Assembly (NCBI GenBank): GCA_022828595.1
Contig: JAKGHH010000005.1
Location: 67,761,655-67,825,654, forward strand
DNA from: Nelumbo lutea
Taxonomy: Eukaryota > Streptophyta > Magnoliopsida > Proteales > Nelumbonaceae
DNA length: 64,000 nt
Reading direction: 5' to 3'
Part shown: in pieces, positions 34,515 through 44,848 of the stretch
Layout of the letters: every line of letters starts with the position of its first letter
How positions within the stretch are numbered: position 1 is the first letter of the stretch
Program-made: the position numbers and the translations under genes
The notes under the pieces: generated by a model
What the model saw: the letters and a program-made list of their open reading frames with translations, nothing else
The model's database searches: none
What the model was told of the DNA's origin: nothing

Positions 34515-35516
34515 GTGAGTTTCTTACTCCAAAATTTAGATATTTTTGCATGGTCCGCGGCGGATATGCCCAGTATTGACCCTGACCTTATAACTCACAA
34601 ACTTAACACTGACCCTGTAGTCAGACCCATTAGAGAGAAGAAACACAACTTAGCCCTGGAGCGCTGGAGGGCAGTCGACGAGGAGGTCGAAAAGCTCCTC
34701 GCAACGGACTTCATAAGGGAAGTTCATTACCCGAGCTGGGTAACCAACCCAATACTGGTGAAAAAGGCAAACGGCAAGTGGCGCATGTGCGTCGACTACA
34801 CCAACCTGAACCGAGCTTGCCCAAAAGACTGCTTCCCCCTCCCCAGAATTGATTGCCTAGTGGACGCGACCTTGGGACATGAGTTGCTAAGCTTCTTGGA
34901 TGCTTACTCAGGCTACAACCAAATCAGGATGGACCAGTCCGATGAGAAAAAAACCAACTTCATAACCAAGTCCGGCCTGTACTGCTACAAGGTCATGCCC
35001 TTCGGACTGAAGAATGCTGGGGCAACCTTCCAAAGACTTGTGAATAAGCTGTTTCGGCCCTTAATCGGCACGAAAATAGAATGTTATGTAGACGACATGG
35101 TCGTCAAGATGCAATTCTCACAGGAATTAATACAAGACTTAGATTCTGTCTTCCAAATTCTGCGTCAATTTAGCATGAAACTGAACCCCAACAAATGTGT
35201 CTTCGGTGTCACCTCGGGTAAGTTCCTAGGGTACATTGTCAACCAGCGCGGTATTGAGGCCAACCCAGACAAGATAAAGGCCATCCTAGACATGAGACCA
35301 CCCCGAAAAGTAAAAGAAGTTCAGAGGCTAAACGGCCGCATAGCCACTCTGAGCTGCTTCATGTCCAAATCAGCAGACCGTTGTCTGCCTTTCTTTAAGG
35401 CAATCAAAGGCAAAGGGTTCGAATGGACCCGAGATTGCCAGCTCGCGTTCAATGAGCTAAAGACCTACCTCACTACTATGCCAACCTTAGCCAGGCCCGA
35501 GGAAGGCGAGTCTTAG
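34515..35516 (+). pseudogene. Tat-type reverse transcriptase
   Basis: A 333-residue open frame. The N-terminal FAWSAADMPSIDPDLITH is characteristic of the Tat clade. The polymerase fingers and palm follow (KWRMCVDYTNLNRACPKD, then LSFLDAYSGYNQI), with the catalytic box YVDDMV near residue 193 intact, then the thumb (GKFLGYIVNQRGIE). The frame ends with a stop at 35514 where the RNase H should continue, so the polyprotein is interrupted although the polymerase core itself looks complete. Confidence 0.85.
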
Positions 35517-36583
35517 AACTGTACCTCTCGGCAAGCGACAATGTGGTCAGTTCGATACTAATAAACGCAGTAGATCAGGTCCAGTGGCCCATCTATTATG
35601 TTAGTAAAATCCTATAGGGAGCAGAGACGAGATACCCGCAGATAGAAAAGCTGGCATATGCACTGGTGAATGCAGCTCGGAAACTCCGCCCGTATTTCCA
35701 GGCCCACACTGTCATCATCTTGACTGACAAACCTCTGAGGCAAGTCTTACTCAAGCCCGAGGTTTCCGGTTGGATGACGAAGTGGGCCATCGAGCTCAGT
35801 GAGTACGACCTCCAATATAAGCCACGAACCGCTATTAAGGCCCAAGCCGTGGCAGATTTTATCGCCGAGTGCACGTTCAGCCTCAAAGCCCTTGGGCCGG
35901 TTGAGCCCGAGATCCCCAGTTTGGGTGAGCTCGGAGCTCCCATGCCAATAGAGTCTGAACCCCGTGAAGTAGCTGCTAGTGTGGCATCTCTCCTAGTTAG
36001 GTCAAACACGAACTGGGATGAGGAGCCCTGGATTCTTCACGTAGATCGCTCCTCGAACCAGCAAGGCAGCGGGGCTGGAATAGTCCCACACAACCCGGGT
36101 GGCACAAAATTGGAATACGCACCACGCTTTGAGTTCGCGGCATCCAACAACGAGGTAGAGTACGAGGCACTGATAGTCAGGCTGAACTTAGCGTGAAAGG
36201 TAAGAGCAAAGCACATAGTCATTTGCAATGATTCCCAGCTCGTGGTCAACCAGGTTACGGGCGAGTACGAAGCACGCGAGCTCTCAATGATCGCATACTT
36301 GGCGAAAGTAAAAGCAGCTCTGCTCAACTTCCAATCACACTTCATCAGGCAAATCCCAAGGTCAGAGAACACTGAGGCCGACGCCCTATCCCGGTTAGCC
36401 AGCACGAGTCAAAACACCATGAGAACAGTGTACATAGAGGACTTACCTCGGCCTAGCATTCTCGGTGGGGCAGAGGAGGTCGCTCCCGTCCTTGAAGCAA
36501 AGCCGAGCTGGATCGACCCACTCGCGAGCTTCTTGCTAGATGGAACCCTCCCTGCGGACTGCAATACAACCAAGAGGGTGTAG
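35517..36583 (+). pseudogene. RNase H followed by second RNase H-like domain
   Basis: The frame 35666-36196 first encodes the end of the RT-linked RNase H (DKPLRQVLLKPEVSGW, then VADFIAE). A linker follows, then a second RNase H-like fold beginning WILHVDRSSNQQGSGAGIV and NNEVEYEALI, continuing in 36242-36583 (SQLVVNQVTGEYEA just before, then ENTEADALSRLA). Dual RNase H is a known Tat feature. The two frames are separated by a TGA at 36194-36196 where Trp is expected, and several active-site positions of the first domain are missing or out of frame. Confidence 0.75.
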
Positions 36584-36599
36584 CGCCAGGCAGCCAAAT

Positions 36600-37695
36600 A
36601 CGTCATAATAGACGAATGGTTGTACCGACGGTCCTACACGCTCCCCTACCTGTGTTGCTTGTGACCTGCCGAAGCCGAGCTCGTACTCTACGATACTCAT
36701 GAAGGACTGTGCAGCGGACACCTGGGGGGTAGAGCCCTTGCCCAAAGGGTACTTCGACAAGGATACTACTGGCCAACGATGAAGGCAAAAGCCATCGAAC
36801 TCGTCAGAAAATGCGACAAGTGTTAGAAGCACGCCAATATCCACCATCAGCCTGCTTCCGACCTCAAATACCTCACTAGCCCATGGCCCTTTGCGCAATG
36901 GGGCATCAACCTCCTAGGGCCATTCCCGCCAACAACAGGTGGGAGAAAGTTCCTAGTGGTTGCAGTAGATTACTTCACAAAGTGGATAGAAGCTGAACCT
37001 CTAGCAACATAGTATGTCACTTCGGGCTACCTCGAGTACTGATCTCTGACAACGGCAAACAGTTCAAGGATATCAAGTTCCAAGAATGGTGCCAGGATAT
37101 GGAAATTCGTCAGAACTTCACATTGGTCGCACACCCGCAGGCAAACGGTCAGACAAAAGTAATGAACAGAGCCATCCTACGCGGACTGAAAGCATGTCTA
37201 GACCAAGCTAAAGGGTTGTGGGCGAACGAGCTACAAAGTGTTTTATGGGCTCACCGGACTACAGAAAAAACCACCAAGGGAGAGACCCCCTTCAATCTCA
37301 CCTACAGCACTGAAGCGGTAATCCCAATGGAAATCGAAATACCTACACTACGACTAGAAGCATACGACGATCAGACAAACGGAGATGAACTAAGTACCAA
37401 CCTCGACCTACTGGATGAGTTAAGAGACCTCGCGCACATCCGGACAGCGGCCTACCAACAAAAAGTAGCTCGGTACTACAATATCAGAGTAAAGAAGCAG
37501 AGCTTCCGAGTCGGCGACCTGGTTCTCTATAAGATTATGGTGCCTGAACCCGGCGTGGGCAAACTTGGACCGAATTGGGAAGGGCCCTACAAAGTAAAGA
37601 GAGCGCTCGGGGGGGGGCATACGAGCTCGAAACCTTAGTGGGCAAACAAGTACCTCCGAGCGTGGAACATCGTCAACTTAAGGCAATACTACCTA
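36600..37695 (+). pseudogene. Tat-type integrase, broken
   Basis: The H2C2 zinc-binding part (HEGLCSGHLGGRALAQRV, then CDKC) lies at about 36695-36825. The core follows at WPFAQWGINLLGPF, where the usual catalytic Asp is Asn (ATC AAC). DNGKQF holds the second Asp (about 37050). The frame 37099-37638 carries the rest of the core and C-terminal domain (HPQANGQTKV, then VGDLVLYK). A G8 run near 37610 shifts the frame just before the expected ending NIVNLRQYY at about 37665. Internal TAG stops fall where CAG is expected. It cannot make active integrase. Confidence 0.8.
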
Positions 37696-38118
37696 TAGAC
37701 CACCAAGCGAAGTGGACAAAATCGCTACCAGAAACTAAGTATTAACAGGGACATCGGCATCTCAGAGACCATATTAACACCAAAACAGACCGTGCGAGTG
37801 CAGTAACCCGGGCAAGAAACAGATCGGGCATATGGTCAGTTCGGCAAATACGGTCAGTTCGAGAAAAAAGAACAACCAGCACTTAACCAAAAGAAAAGTC
37901 GTTTCATTTCAAAATAAGGGAGCGTACATTTCAAAAAAAAAAACTTACATTTCGCAGGCCCGGAGCTATTTCTTCATTATCAGAAGGCACTTCAATGACA
38001 CCCGAAGGTCCTGCCTCGCCCTGGGAATCCGGCTCACCATCAGCAGCATTGGTCATCTCCTGAGTTATGCGCGAAGTGGATATGACACTGATATCGAGCT
38101 CGGGGTACGTATTCCGGA

Positions 38119-39886
38119 TCATCCACCGACATAGCTTGAAACCCCTTCGTACGAGTCCACCATTAGGTCGTCAAAGCTCGGCGAGGCGATGTACTCATCG
38201 ACAACCTTCTTCTTGGCATCTTCAATACCTTGAGAAAAGATCTGCTTCCTCTCCCTAATATCCTCCTGAAAGTATTCGACCTGATGCTGCAAATCCAGCC
38301 TCAGGTCTGCCATGTGCTTCACTACGACTCCCATGGCCTTGGCATCTCTCTGAGACCTCGCTTGCCTGGCCTGTGCAGCGCGAGCAGCCGCCTCAATAGC
38401 TCGGGAAGTCGCCTCTGCAGCACGGAAAGCCTCTTCGGCAGCTAACGCCTGTCTCGAGCTCCTTTCCACCTGGGCCGCCAAGGCATGGATAGAAGAATTC
38501 ACCTACCAAAAGGGAAGAACAAGTGATCAAAAGGACGACAGCAAGAGGGATAAAAGCAGAGAGCCCAACAAGAAATCTGACTTACCACCATGGCATGAGT
38601 AACAGCGCGACAGGCCACCTGGTTCAAAGGAAGACCTGTCCACGCCGCGACCTCCTCGGAGAAAATGGCATCCCTACTCTTCTGAAGAGCGTGGTTCGGC
38701 AACAACACGCTCCTGAATTCCCCTTGGGCTCCCGAGCCTAAGCGCCCAGCTCGCGTATAAGCAAACCCAGAGTAAGCGGGAGCCCCGAGTAAGTGGGAGC
38801 CCTGTGTAAGTAGTCTCGGCATAAGGGGTCCCTGCCGCTTCTTGCATTGGAGGAGCCATCTCGGGCTCCCTGGGCAGATCCTCTGACGGGTAGTCTGGCA
38901 CCTCGGGCTCTGCGTCTCGGGGCAGCTCAACACGAGTTCGTTTGGCGACTCGCTTCTTCCTCTTCATGCCTTGAAACAAGTGCCCACCACGAGTCCCTCC
39001 TGAGTCCATCACACCTGCAAAAAGAGTTCGACATCAGAAAAAACAAAACAACAGAGCAAAACAAAAAACCTCTTTGTAAGGAACCTACCCAAGCTCAGGC
39101 CGGCCGCAATGAGTTTGGCCTCCGTCAGATACAGATGGCAGTTTAGCCCAAGTCGTGCCCATTGTCGGAGGCCCTTCATCATCTCTTTATCAAGCGTAAC
39201 ACCGGAGTCAAGGGCAGCCATCCCCCACCCAGTCTGAAACGGCCACCCCAATACACTTCGCACCCCAAAGTAGTCCGCTTCACGCTGGACCTTGTTGGGA
39301 AGTTCATGTAAAAGCTTAAAACCCGGGCGGGGAGATAGGTAATTACGCCCACCTGCGCCCGGGAAGGGGACCCACTTGCTTCTTAAGAATTAAAATGGAA
39401 GAGAAGATCTCCAAGTCTAAAGGAAAGCCCTGTTCACAAAATAGGGAGATTGTCCCCACCAAATTCGAATGGAGTTCGGGTGAAGCTGACCGACCATAAC
39501 GCCGAAGTGGTTCAGACCTCGACGAGGGTGGAAAGGCAGTCACAGCCCCACAACGAGCTGCTCCCGGAATATCATGATCTCTTCAGGACCGTGTTCCCAG
39601 GGAAAGCTACCCGAAGGTATAAAATTAGCATACTCCCCGGGCATGTTGTAATAGGTAATAAGGATTGGAGCCCCTCAGGCGTCATGGTCGAGGGGCCAAA
39701 CTTGTCTAACGTCCGACCCCGACGAGAGGTGGACGCCAAACTACCCGAGGCGACTCGACCTACGAGTTTGAACTCTTCCTCGAGCTCTACCTCCGGCTCG
39801 CTAGAACCACCAGGGATGCAACTCGGTTCGTTAGAACCTGCATCTGACCCACTTGAAAAACCGTCTGAGCTATCTGAACTAGACAT
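38119..39886 (-). pseudogene. Antisense gene of the Tat element, apparently spliced
   Basis: Runs opposite to gag-pol between integrase and the 3' LTR. A plausible start is the ATG at 39886, opening MSSSDSSDGFSSGSDAG and an acidic Ser-rich N-terminus. Then come words of the 'putative gypsy-type transposon' family (FHPRRGLNHFG, VGQLHPNS). Intron A (39088-39015) has donor GTAGGT and acceptor TTTTTGCAG and joins in frame. Exon 39014-38586 continues (KRKKRVAKRTRVELP, a basic nuclear-signal-like stretch). Intron B (38585-38503) has donor GTAAGT and acceptor TTTTGGTAG, phase 0. The last exon (38502-38119) is an Ala/Gln/Arg-rich coiled coil. The copy has at least one TGA (about 39552) and several frameshifts. 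Function unknown; such antisense genes are known from Tat elements. Confidence 0.7.
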
Positions 39887-40063
39887 CGAGGAGAGAAGAT
39901 GGATTCCAGGAAGGTACTCACCCGGAAAAAGGCTTGAACGAACTACGGGAACTTGAACAAGCAAAAACCTTGAATGCGAACTAAAAGCCTGGATGCGAGC
40001 TGAAACTTGGACGTGAGCTCAAGAAGCAAAGCGCAGAAGTGACAAAGCAACTGGGGTCCCCCA

Positions 40064-40072
40064 CTATTTATA
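40064..40072 (-). promoter_or_regulatory. TATA box for the antisense gene
   Basis: TATAAATAG on the minus strand, about 180 bp upstream of the antisense ATG at 39886. It lies inside the element and outside both LTRs, so the antisense gene would not depend on the LTR promoter. Confidence 0.55.
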
Positions 40073-40510
40073 CCCACAGTGACCGAGAAGCATCAGCGCA
40101 GATCAAAGCCAATACGACGGTCCGCAGTTTCGCCGACCGCACGTCCCCTGAGACCGAGACATGATTGGCGCACGTCTTTCTGAAACTGAATGAGCGCCGG
40201 TGCACGTCTTTCTGAAACTGATAGAACGCCAGCGCACATCTCCTCACATTAAAGGCGGAAATGCACGTTTTCAAATTTTGAAAAAGACGCCTACTGTCAC
40301 GTCTCCCGCTGGCGCGCTTTTTGAGTTTTTGAAATAAGGCGCGCGCTATCACGTCTGTCAGCATTTGTTGGCAGGTCGGCGCGTTTCCCGCCAGTCAGTC
40401 AACCCAAAGAACCCTGACAACGCACCTCGTTCTACCGAAATTCGAAGTACGGGACAAATCCACTTGCCACCTCGCGAACTCCCTGCGCCAGGGCAAGACC
40501 CTTAGCACGA

Positions 40511-40525
40511 GGAGTGGGGGGCAAT
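40511..40525 (+). other. Polypurine tract of the Tat-type element
   Basis: GGAGTGGGGGGCAAT immediately before the 3' LTR; primes plus-strand DNA synthesis. The same sequence precedes the isolated LTR at 20172. Confidence 0.8.
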
Positions 40526-41298
40526 TGATGAAGGAAGATTTGGCCCGACCTCATAATCATTCAACACGTGGCAAAGGCAACAGCTTGGCACAACAGCGCG
40601 GCACTGAAGGGAGGAAACCAACAGTTCGAACTCCCTTCTAGGAGCCCGAACTCCCTGCTAGGAGCCCGAACTCCTACAAGGAGCCCGAACTCTCCCTTAG
40701 GCCCCGAGCCTCACACAAGGCAATGACCCGAACTGGCCCACCTCATGGCAGCACTCCCCTATCCAAACTCAAGACTTCACCTCGCTCACCACTCCAGCAC
40801 TTCGCTTCTAGGATGCCAAACTGAACAAACGTACCATACCTGACACGAGGAGGTCCGTATCCAAGGGCGGCGCACCTGACTGACTTGGGATCTGACGCTT
40901 GACAACCGCACTTCAACGCCACCTGCCACCGCCACCTGCCACTGTCATCGCCAGTCGCAGAGACGGCTCCGACAAAGAGGCAGTGGCAGTTCTATCCAGT
41001 AGAGGGGATGACACTCGAACTGGCAGGAGCTCAAAGATAATCATACCCGACCTGACAGAAGCTTAGAAGTGAGTGCACGAGGTGATTATAAAAGGCTCCC
41101 TACCCCCCAAGAACAAGGTATGTGAACTTTGCGCCATCCGGTTTTATCTTGCCTTTGAGAAAATTCTAACTTGAGCTTCGGAGCAATCACACCGGGTTCC
41201 CCCCGGAGCTTCCTCATCTTCTCCGTTTCAGGTTCCCTATAACTCCGTTCGGAGGCAAGGTCGTTGACAGATAGGACCGACCAGATTGCACACCATCA
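40526..41298 (+). repeat. 3' LTR of the Tat-type element
   Basis: Starts TGATGAAGGAAG and ends CACCATCA. Matches 31117-31923 with substitutions and a few indels, and includes the shared GATTATAAAAGGCTCCCTAC promoter region. Confidence 0.85.
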
Positions 41299-41303
41299 AT
41301 TCC

Positions 41304-41680
41304 CTATTTTTATCCTTGTACACACCAGAGCAATCCCTATCCCCGACTCGATCAGGTTGGTGAAGCTAGATACCGAGCGGGTATTCAGTTAACTAAGTTA
41401 ATTTGTACTACATTTAAGAAGTTGCTTTGATTTTTTTAGTTAATTTAATTTGACTAAGTTAATTTAATTGATTAAATTAGATCTATAATGTTAGGTCAAT
41501 TAAACTAAACTTAATAAATTAGCTAATTTACCTTTTGAAATATGTTAAGTAATAAATTAGGTCTACTTAATATAACAATTAGTTCTGGATACATTACATT
41601 TATTGAAAAATAATTAATAGATGAGAGAAAGAGGGGGAAAGTGGGAGAAAGAAAGATGAGGGGATGAGGGTAATGACATG

Positions 41681-41717
<37 letters not shown>

Positions 41718-44482
41718 ATAAGAGAGTGTTCTTGGAGAAGACAAAAAGAGGATGTTTTGAATCATGGTCGTTTTTTTTTAAATGGTGGCATGTTGGACCC
41801 ACATAGGCATTTCATCAAACACCCATGTATCTCATTGTTTGGTTCAGCCAATTATTAAAAAATCGGGCATGCCTCAAAAATCGAGACCCCACCTATGCAT
41901 AAAACACCAAATTTGGTGTCTTATGCATCGGTAAACCATTCCCCTCAATGGTTGACTGATGTGTATCCTATGTGGTGCTTACTTATCAATACATACATGA
42001 AAAATGGTGATAAAAATCACCTTTTGAATTTTTTTGTGAAAAACAGGTCTTGAAAGTATGGGCATTTTTTCTTGAAAATAGGTCTCAAAAAAAGCCCACG
42101 CTTTCCAAACACCATGAAAATTTAACTGAAACTAAAAGCAATAATTTAGAAGAAGGATAAATTCTAGGGGATGTTTTAGGAATACTATTAGATACTTTGG
42201 TTGGCATTGTTTTTAGATAAGTTTACATGCGGCAAAATTTGGTTCACGTTAGCAGGTCAAGGAAATTCAAAAGAAAATAAAAAAAAGAAAAGCGAAAGTT
42301 AGGATGGGAAATGGTGTAAGGAGAGACCACCTAACGTGGATCAATCTTTTTAAATATATAATAAATATAGATTTCTTGCTTTAAAAAACATATATATTTT
42401 AAATTTAAAGGCAAAATTTTTTAAATTGTAAGAGCATATGACAAAGAAATAAAGAAATTGGCCCAACACAAACTCAACCGGATCTTAATTCATCCAACCA
42501 CAAAATTTCACAGTGGATTAGGTTTAGTTTGGGGTTAACTCAATCTGACCTAACTCATCATCCCATCAGGCAGGCTATCACACTAAAAAGATTTAATTTT
42601 CAGAATGAAATGAACAAATCATGTGGAAACCATTTTCATCCTGCTATAAACACTTCAAAATTCAATTTTGAGAGTGAGTAGTATTGTTTGTTTGGACCGA
42701 GAAAGAAACAAACTGTTGGCACAATTTGCTTATTTCATGCACAGTTAGCGCACCATTGAATTTCTGCATCATTGGTTTAAAAGAGTTGTGATTATCAAGG
42801 TAAAGATTTATGTCATTTTACGAGATCTAAATTTCCTTCGATTATCAGTGTAAATTTCAACTTGCGAGGAGTTTTACATTGATTTTAAGTGGTTATTTAT
42901 GTTTTATCCAAAGTATAAAGAATACAAATACAAACTAGTGTAAAACTTATGCTTTGTATTATTATGTATTTGTACCTTTTCCAAACTCAACCTCAACTGA
43001 TTTTTTAGGGAGGTCGCAATAGAGTGAGCGCTACAACCACAGTCGCAACAGGTTGCTCTCAAATTTTGCTTATATAAATAGAAAAAAATTAGAAGTATTC
43101 AATCACATTCCGAGCCGGTGTGCCTAAAAACCTTTACTATCACTCTCCATTTGGGGGTCGCAATGGAGTGAATGCTACAACCACAATTGCTTGATTAATA
43201 TAAAGAATAAGGAGGATTCCAAAGGGTTGTGGTATTAAAACAGGCACTATAATTTCATATATTTACTAAAATCTATCCTATATTATTTGCAACCGATTTA
43301 GTTAATTGGCCATTTGATGAGAACGTTTGTATTGTCATGTGAAAATGGCCATATGACCATCAGTGGAAATTGTTTAAGAGCATAATACATGGTTGTTTAT
43401 CTCAAAAGTATCCCCATCACTTCATATCAAGCTTTTAGAAAGAACCCTCTCTTGCAATATGGAAATAATGTCGAATGCATGTAATTGAGGAGATGTCAAT
43501 CATAGAGATTTTCTTGTTCGACCCCTTTCATTTACTTGGGTAAGTGCATTTTCTCAGATAAATGTTTTGTATGTAACACTTACACGAGTAAATTTACTAC
43601 CTATGTTCTTTTGATTTTCTAGATGAATACTGTAATGACTTTTGTACCCATAGAAAGCAACTCTTAAAATGCACAAACTTATTCTATTGTTTTATATACT
43701 TTTTTCTGAGATGGAAAAGTTACTTATTCACTTAGAAGATGGATAAGTTTTACATGATTTTAATGTGGGGCCCAATATTTAATTATTAACATTGTAAAAT
43801 TGTCAATGGAAAAGAGATATCCATTGACCAACTTTCCCTCTCTTATTTAGCAATAAAGCAATGGGGCCTTCATGTGATCTATGTTTCAAAGCTAAAGTAT
43901 ACTTGAATCAATTAAAATTGTAACCTTATTGTGACAACTCTCCTTCAAATTTTTATTGACGTGGTAAAAGTGTTGGCATTATTATTAGGGGCAAGAACAA
44001 CATTTTTTTTTTCTTTTGCTTAAACGGATGTTATGATTAAAACCGTCATTTTCTACTTTTCGTATGATCCTATCAAACACAAGATTGATTAAGTAAATCA
44101 ATTGCAAGCTATTGGGGATACTTTAGTAAACTGCAAATTATAAGATAGATTTTATTAAATACTTAGAACTATAGGAGGGGTTTTAATAAGTGACCCTAAA
44201 CGCAACAATAATCAGAATACACCAGATGAGAATGAGATAAATATATATAATTTTTCGTGGCAGCTTGTTTTTATTTATAGTTTCCAAGCTGTGTTTTATC
44301 CCACCGGAGATATGCTGCCCACGCTGTGTAAAATGCTGTCTAACCAATTATAAGTGAGCACACTATTGTTCCATACAGATGAGACCCACTTTCATGAATC
44401 CAAATCTGTTCCTCATAGAGTGTTTCTTCGCCATTTATATAGTAATTGCAACCATATTGGAAGCATCCTCCATATTTTTATG
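41304..44482. other. Intergenic sequence, no gene seen
   Basis: AT-rich with a (GA)n microsatellite at 41685-41715. Around 43020-43200 two related stretches read GGTCGCAATRGAGTGARYGC. A diverged GTATTTGTACC/CCAAACTCAA arm near 42960 suggests another old Tourist-like MITE. No coding evidence. Confidence 0.5.
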
Positions 44483-44490
44483 CTCTCATT

Positions 44491-44641
44491 CATGGTTTTT
44501 AAAATTGGACCGAAAAAACCGAGAATCGGTCATTTGATCGGTTTTATTTTTTCCTAAAACCGTTTTTTTCCACAAAATCGTTAATTTTGATAAACAAATC
44601 ACTGAATCAGCGATTCTGCAAAATCGGTTTTAAAAACCATG
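44491..44641. mobile_element. hAT-like MITE, CATGGTTTT family, copy 2
   Basis: A 151-bp element with ends CATGGTTTTTAAAATTGG and the complement of CATGGTTTTTAAAACCG, flanked by a perfect 8-bp duplication CTCTCATT (44483-44490 and 44642-44649). It lies about 200 bp beyond the stop codon of SABATH gene 3. Confidence 0.75.
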
Positions 44642-44848
44642 CTCTCATTCATGAATAAATAAATTAAGGCTTAATTTGGAAGAAATACAAATAGGTAGGG
44701 TGCAAAAACCTGAACCTAATGCATAACTGCAACCTATTGTGAAGTTGGAGTGAGGAGCAAATCGGAATGAACGTAACAAGCCGTTGGACTATTTGTTTTT
44801 GATAAAAGGAGAGTGGAAGAAGAAGATATGATGGATATATGTTTTCTA

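Larger units (their letters stand above)
31117..41298 (+). mobile_element. Ty3/gypsy LTR retrotransposon, Tat-type, degenerate
   Basis: A 10.2-kb element between SABATH genes 2 and 3. It has LTRs at both ends, a primer site, gag, protease, reverse transcriptase with RNase H, a second RNase H-like domain, integrase, a polypurine tract, and flanking ATTCT (31112-31116) and ATTCC (41299-41303). The order PR-RT-RH-second RH-IN without a chromodomain, plus a long 3' region with an antisense gene, is known from the Tat clade. LTR lengths are 807 and 773 bp, with several indels between them. Every coding segment carries stops or frameshifts, so this copy cannot move by itself. Confidence 0.9.

Noticed and set aside
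33893..36898. Long minus-strand frames opposite Tat pol
   Set aside because: Shadows of the protease, reverse transcriptase and RNase H reading frames. Unlike the antisense gene at 38119-39886 they have no splice sites, promoter or family words.
31112..41303. Treating the Tat element as an intact autonomous copy
   Set aside because: Multiple in-frame stops, frameshifts and an Asp-to-Asn change in integrase rule this out.
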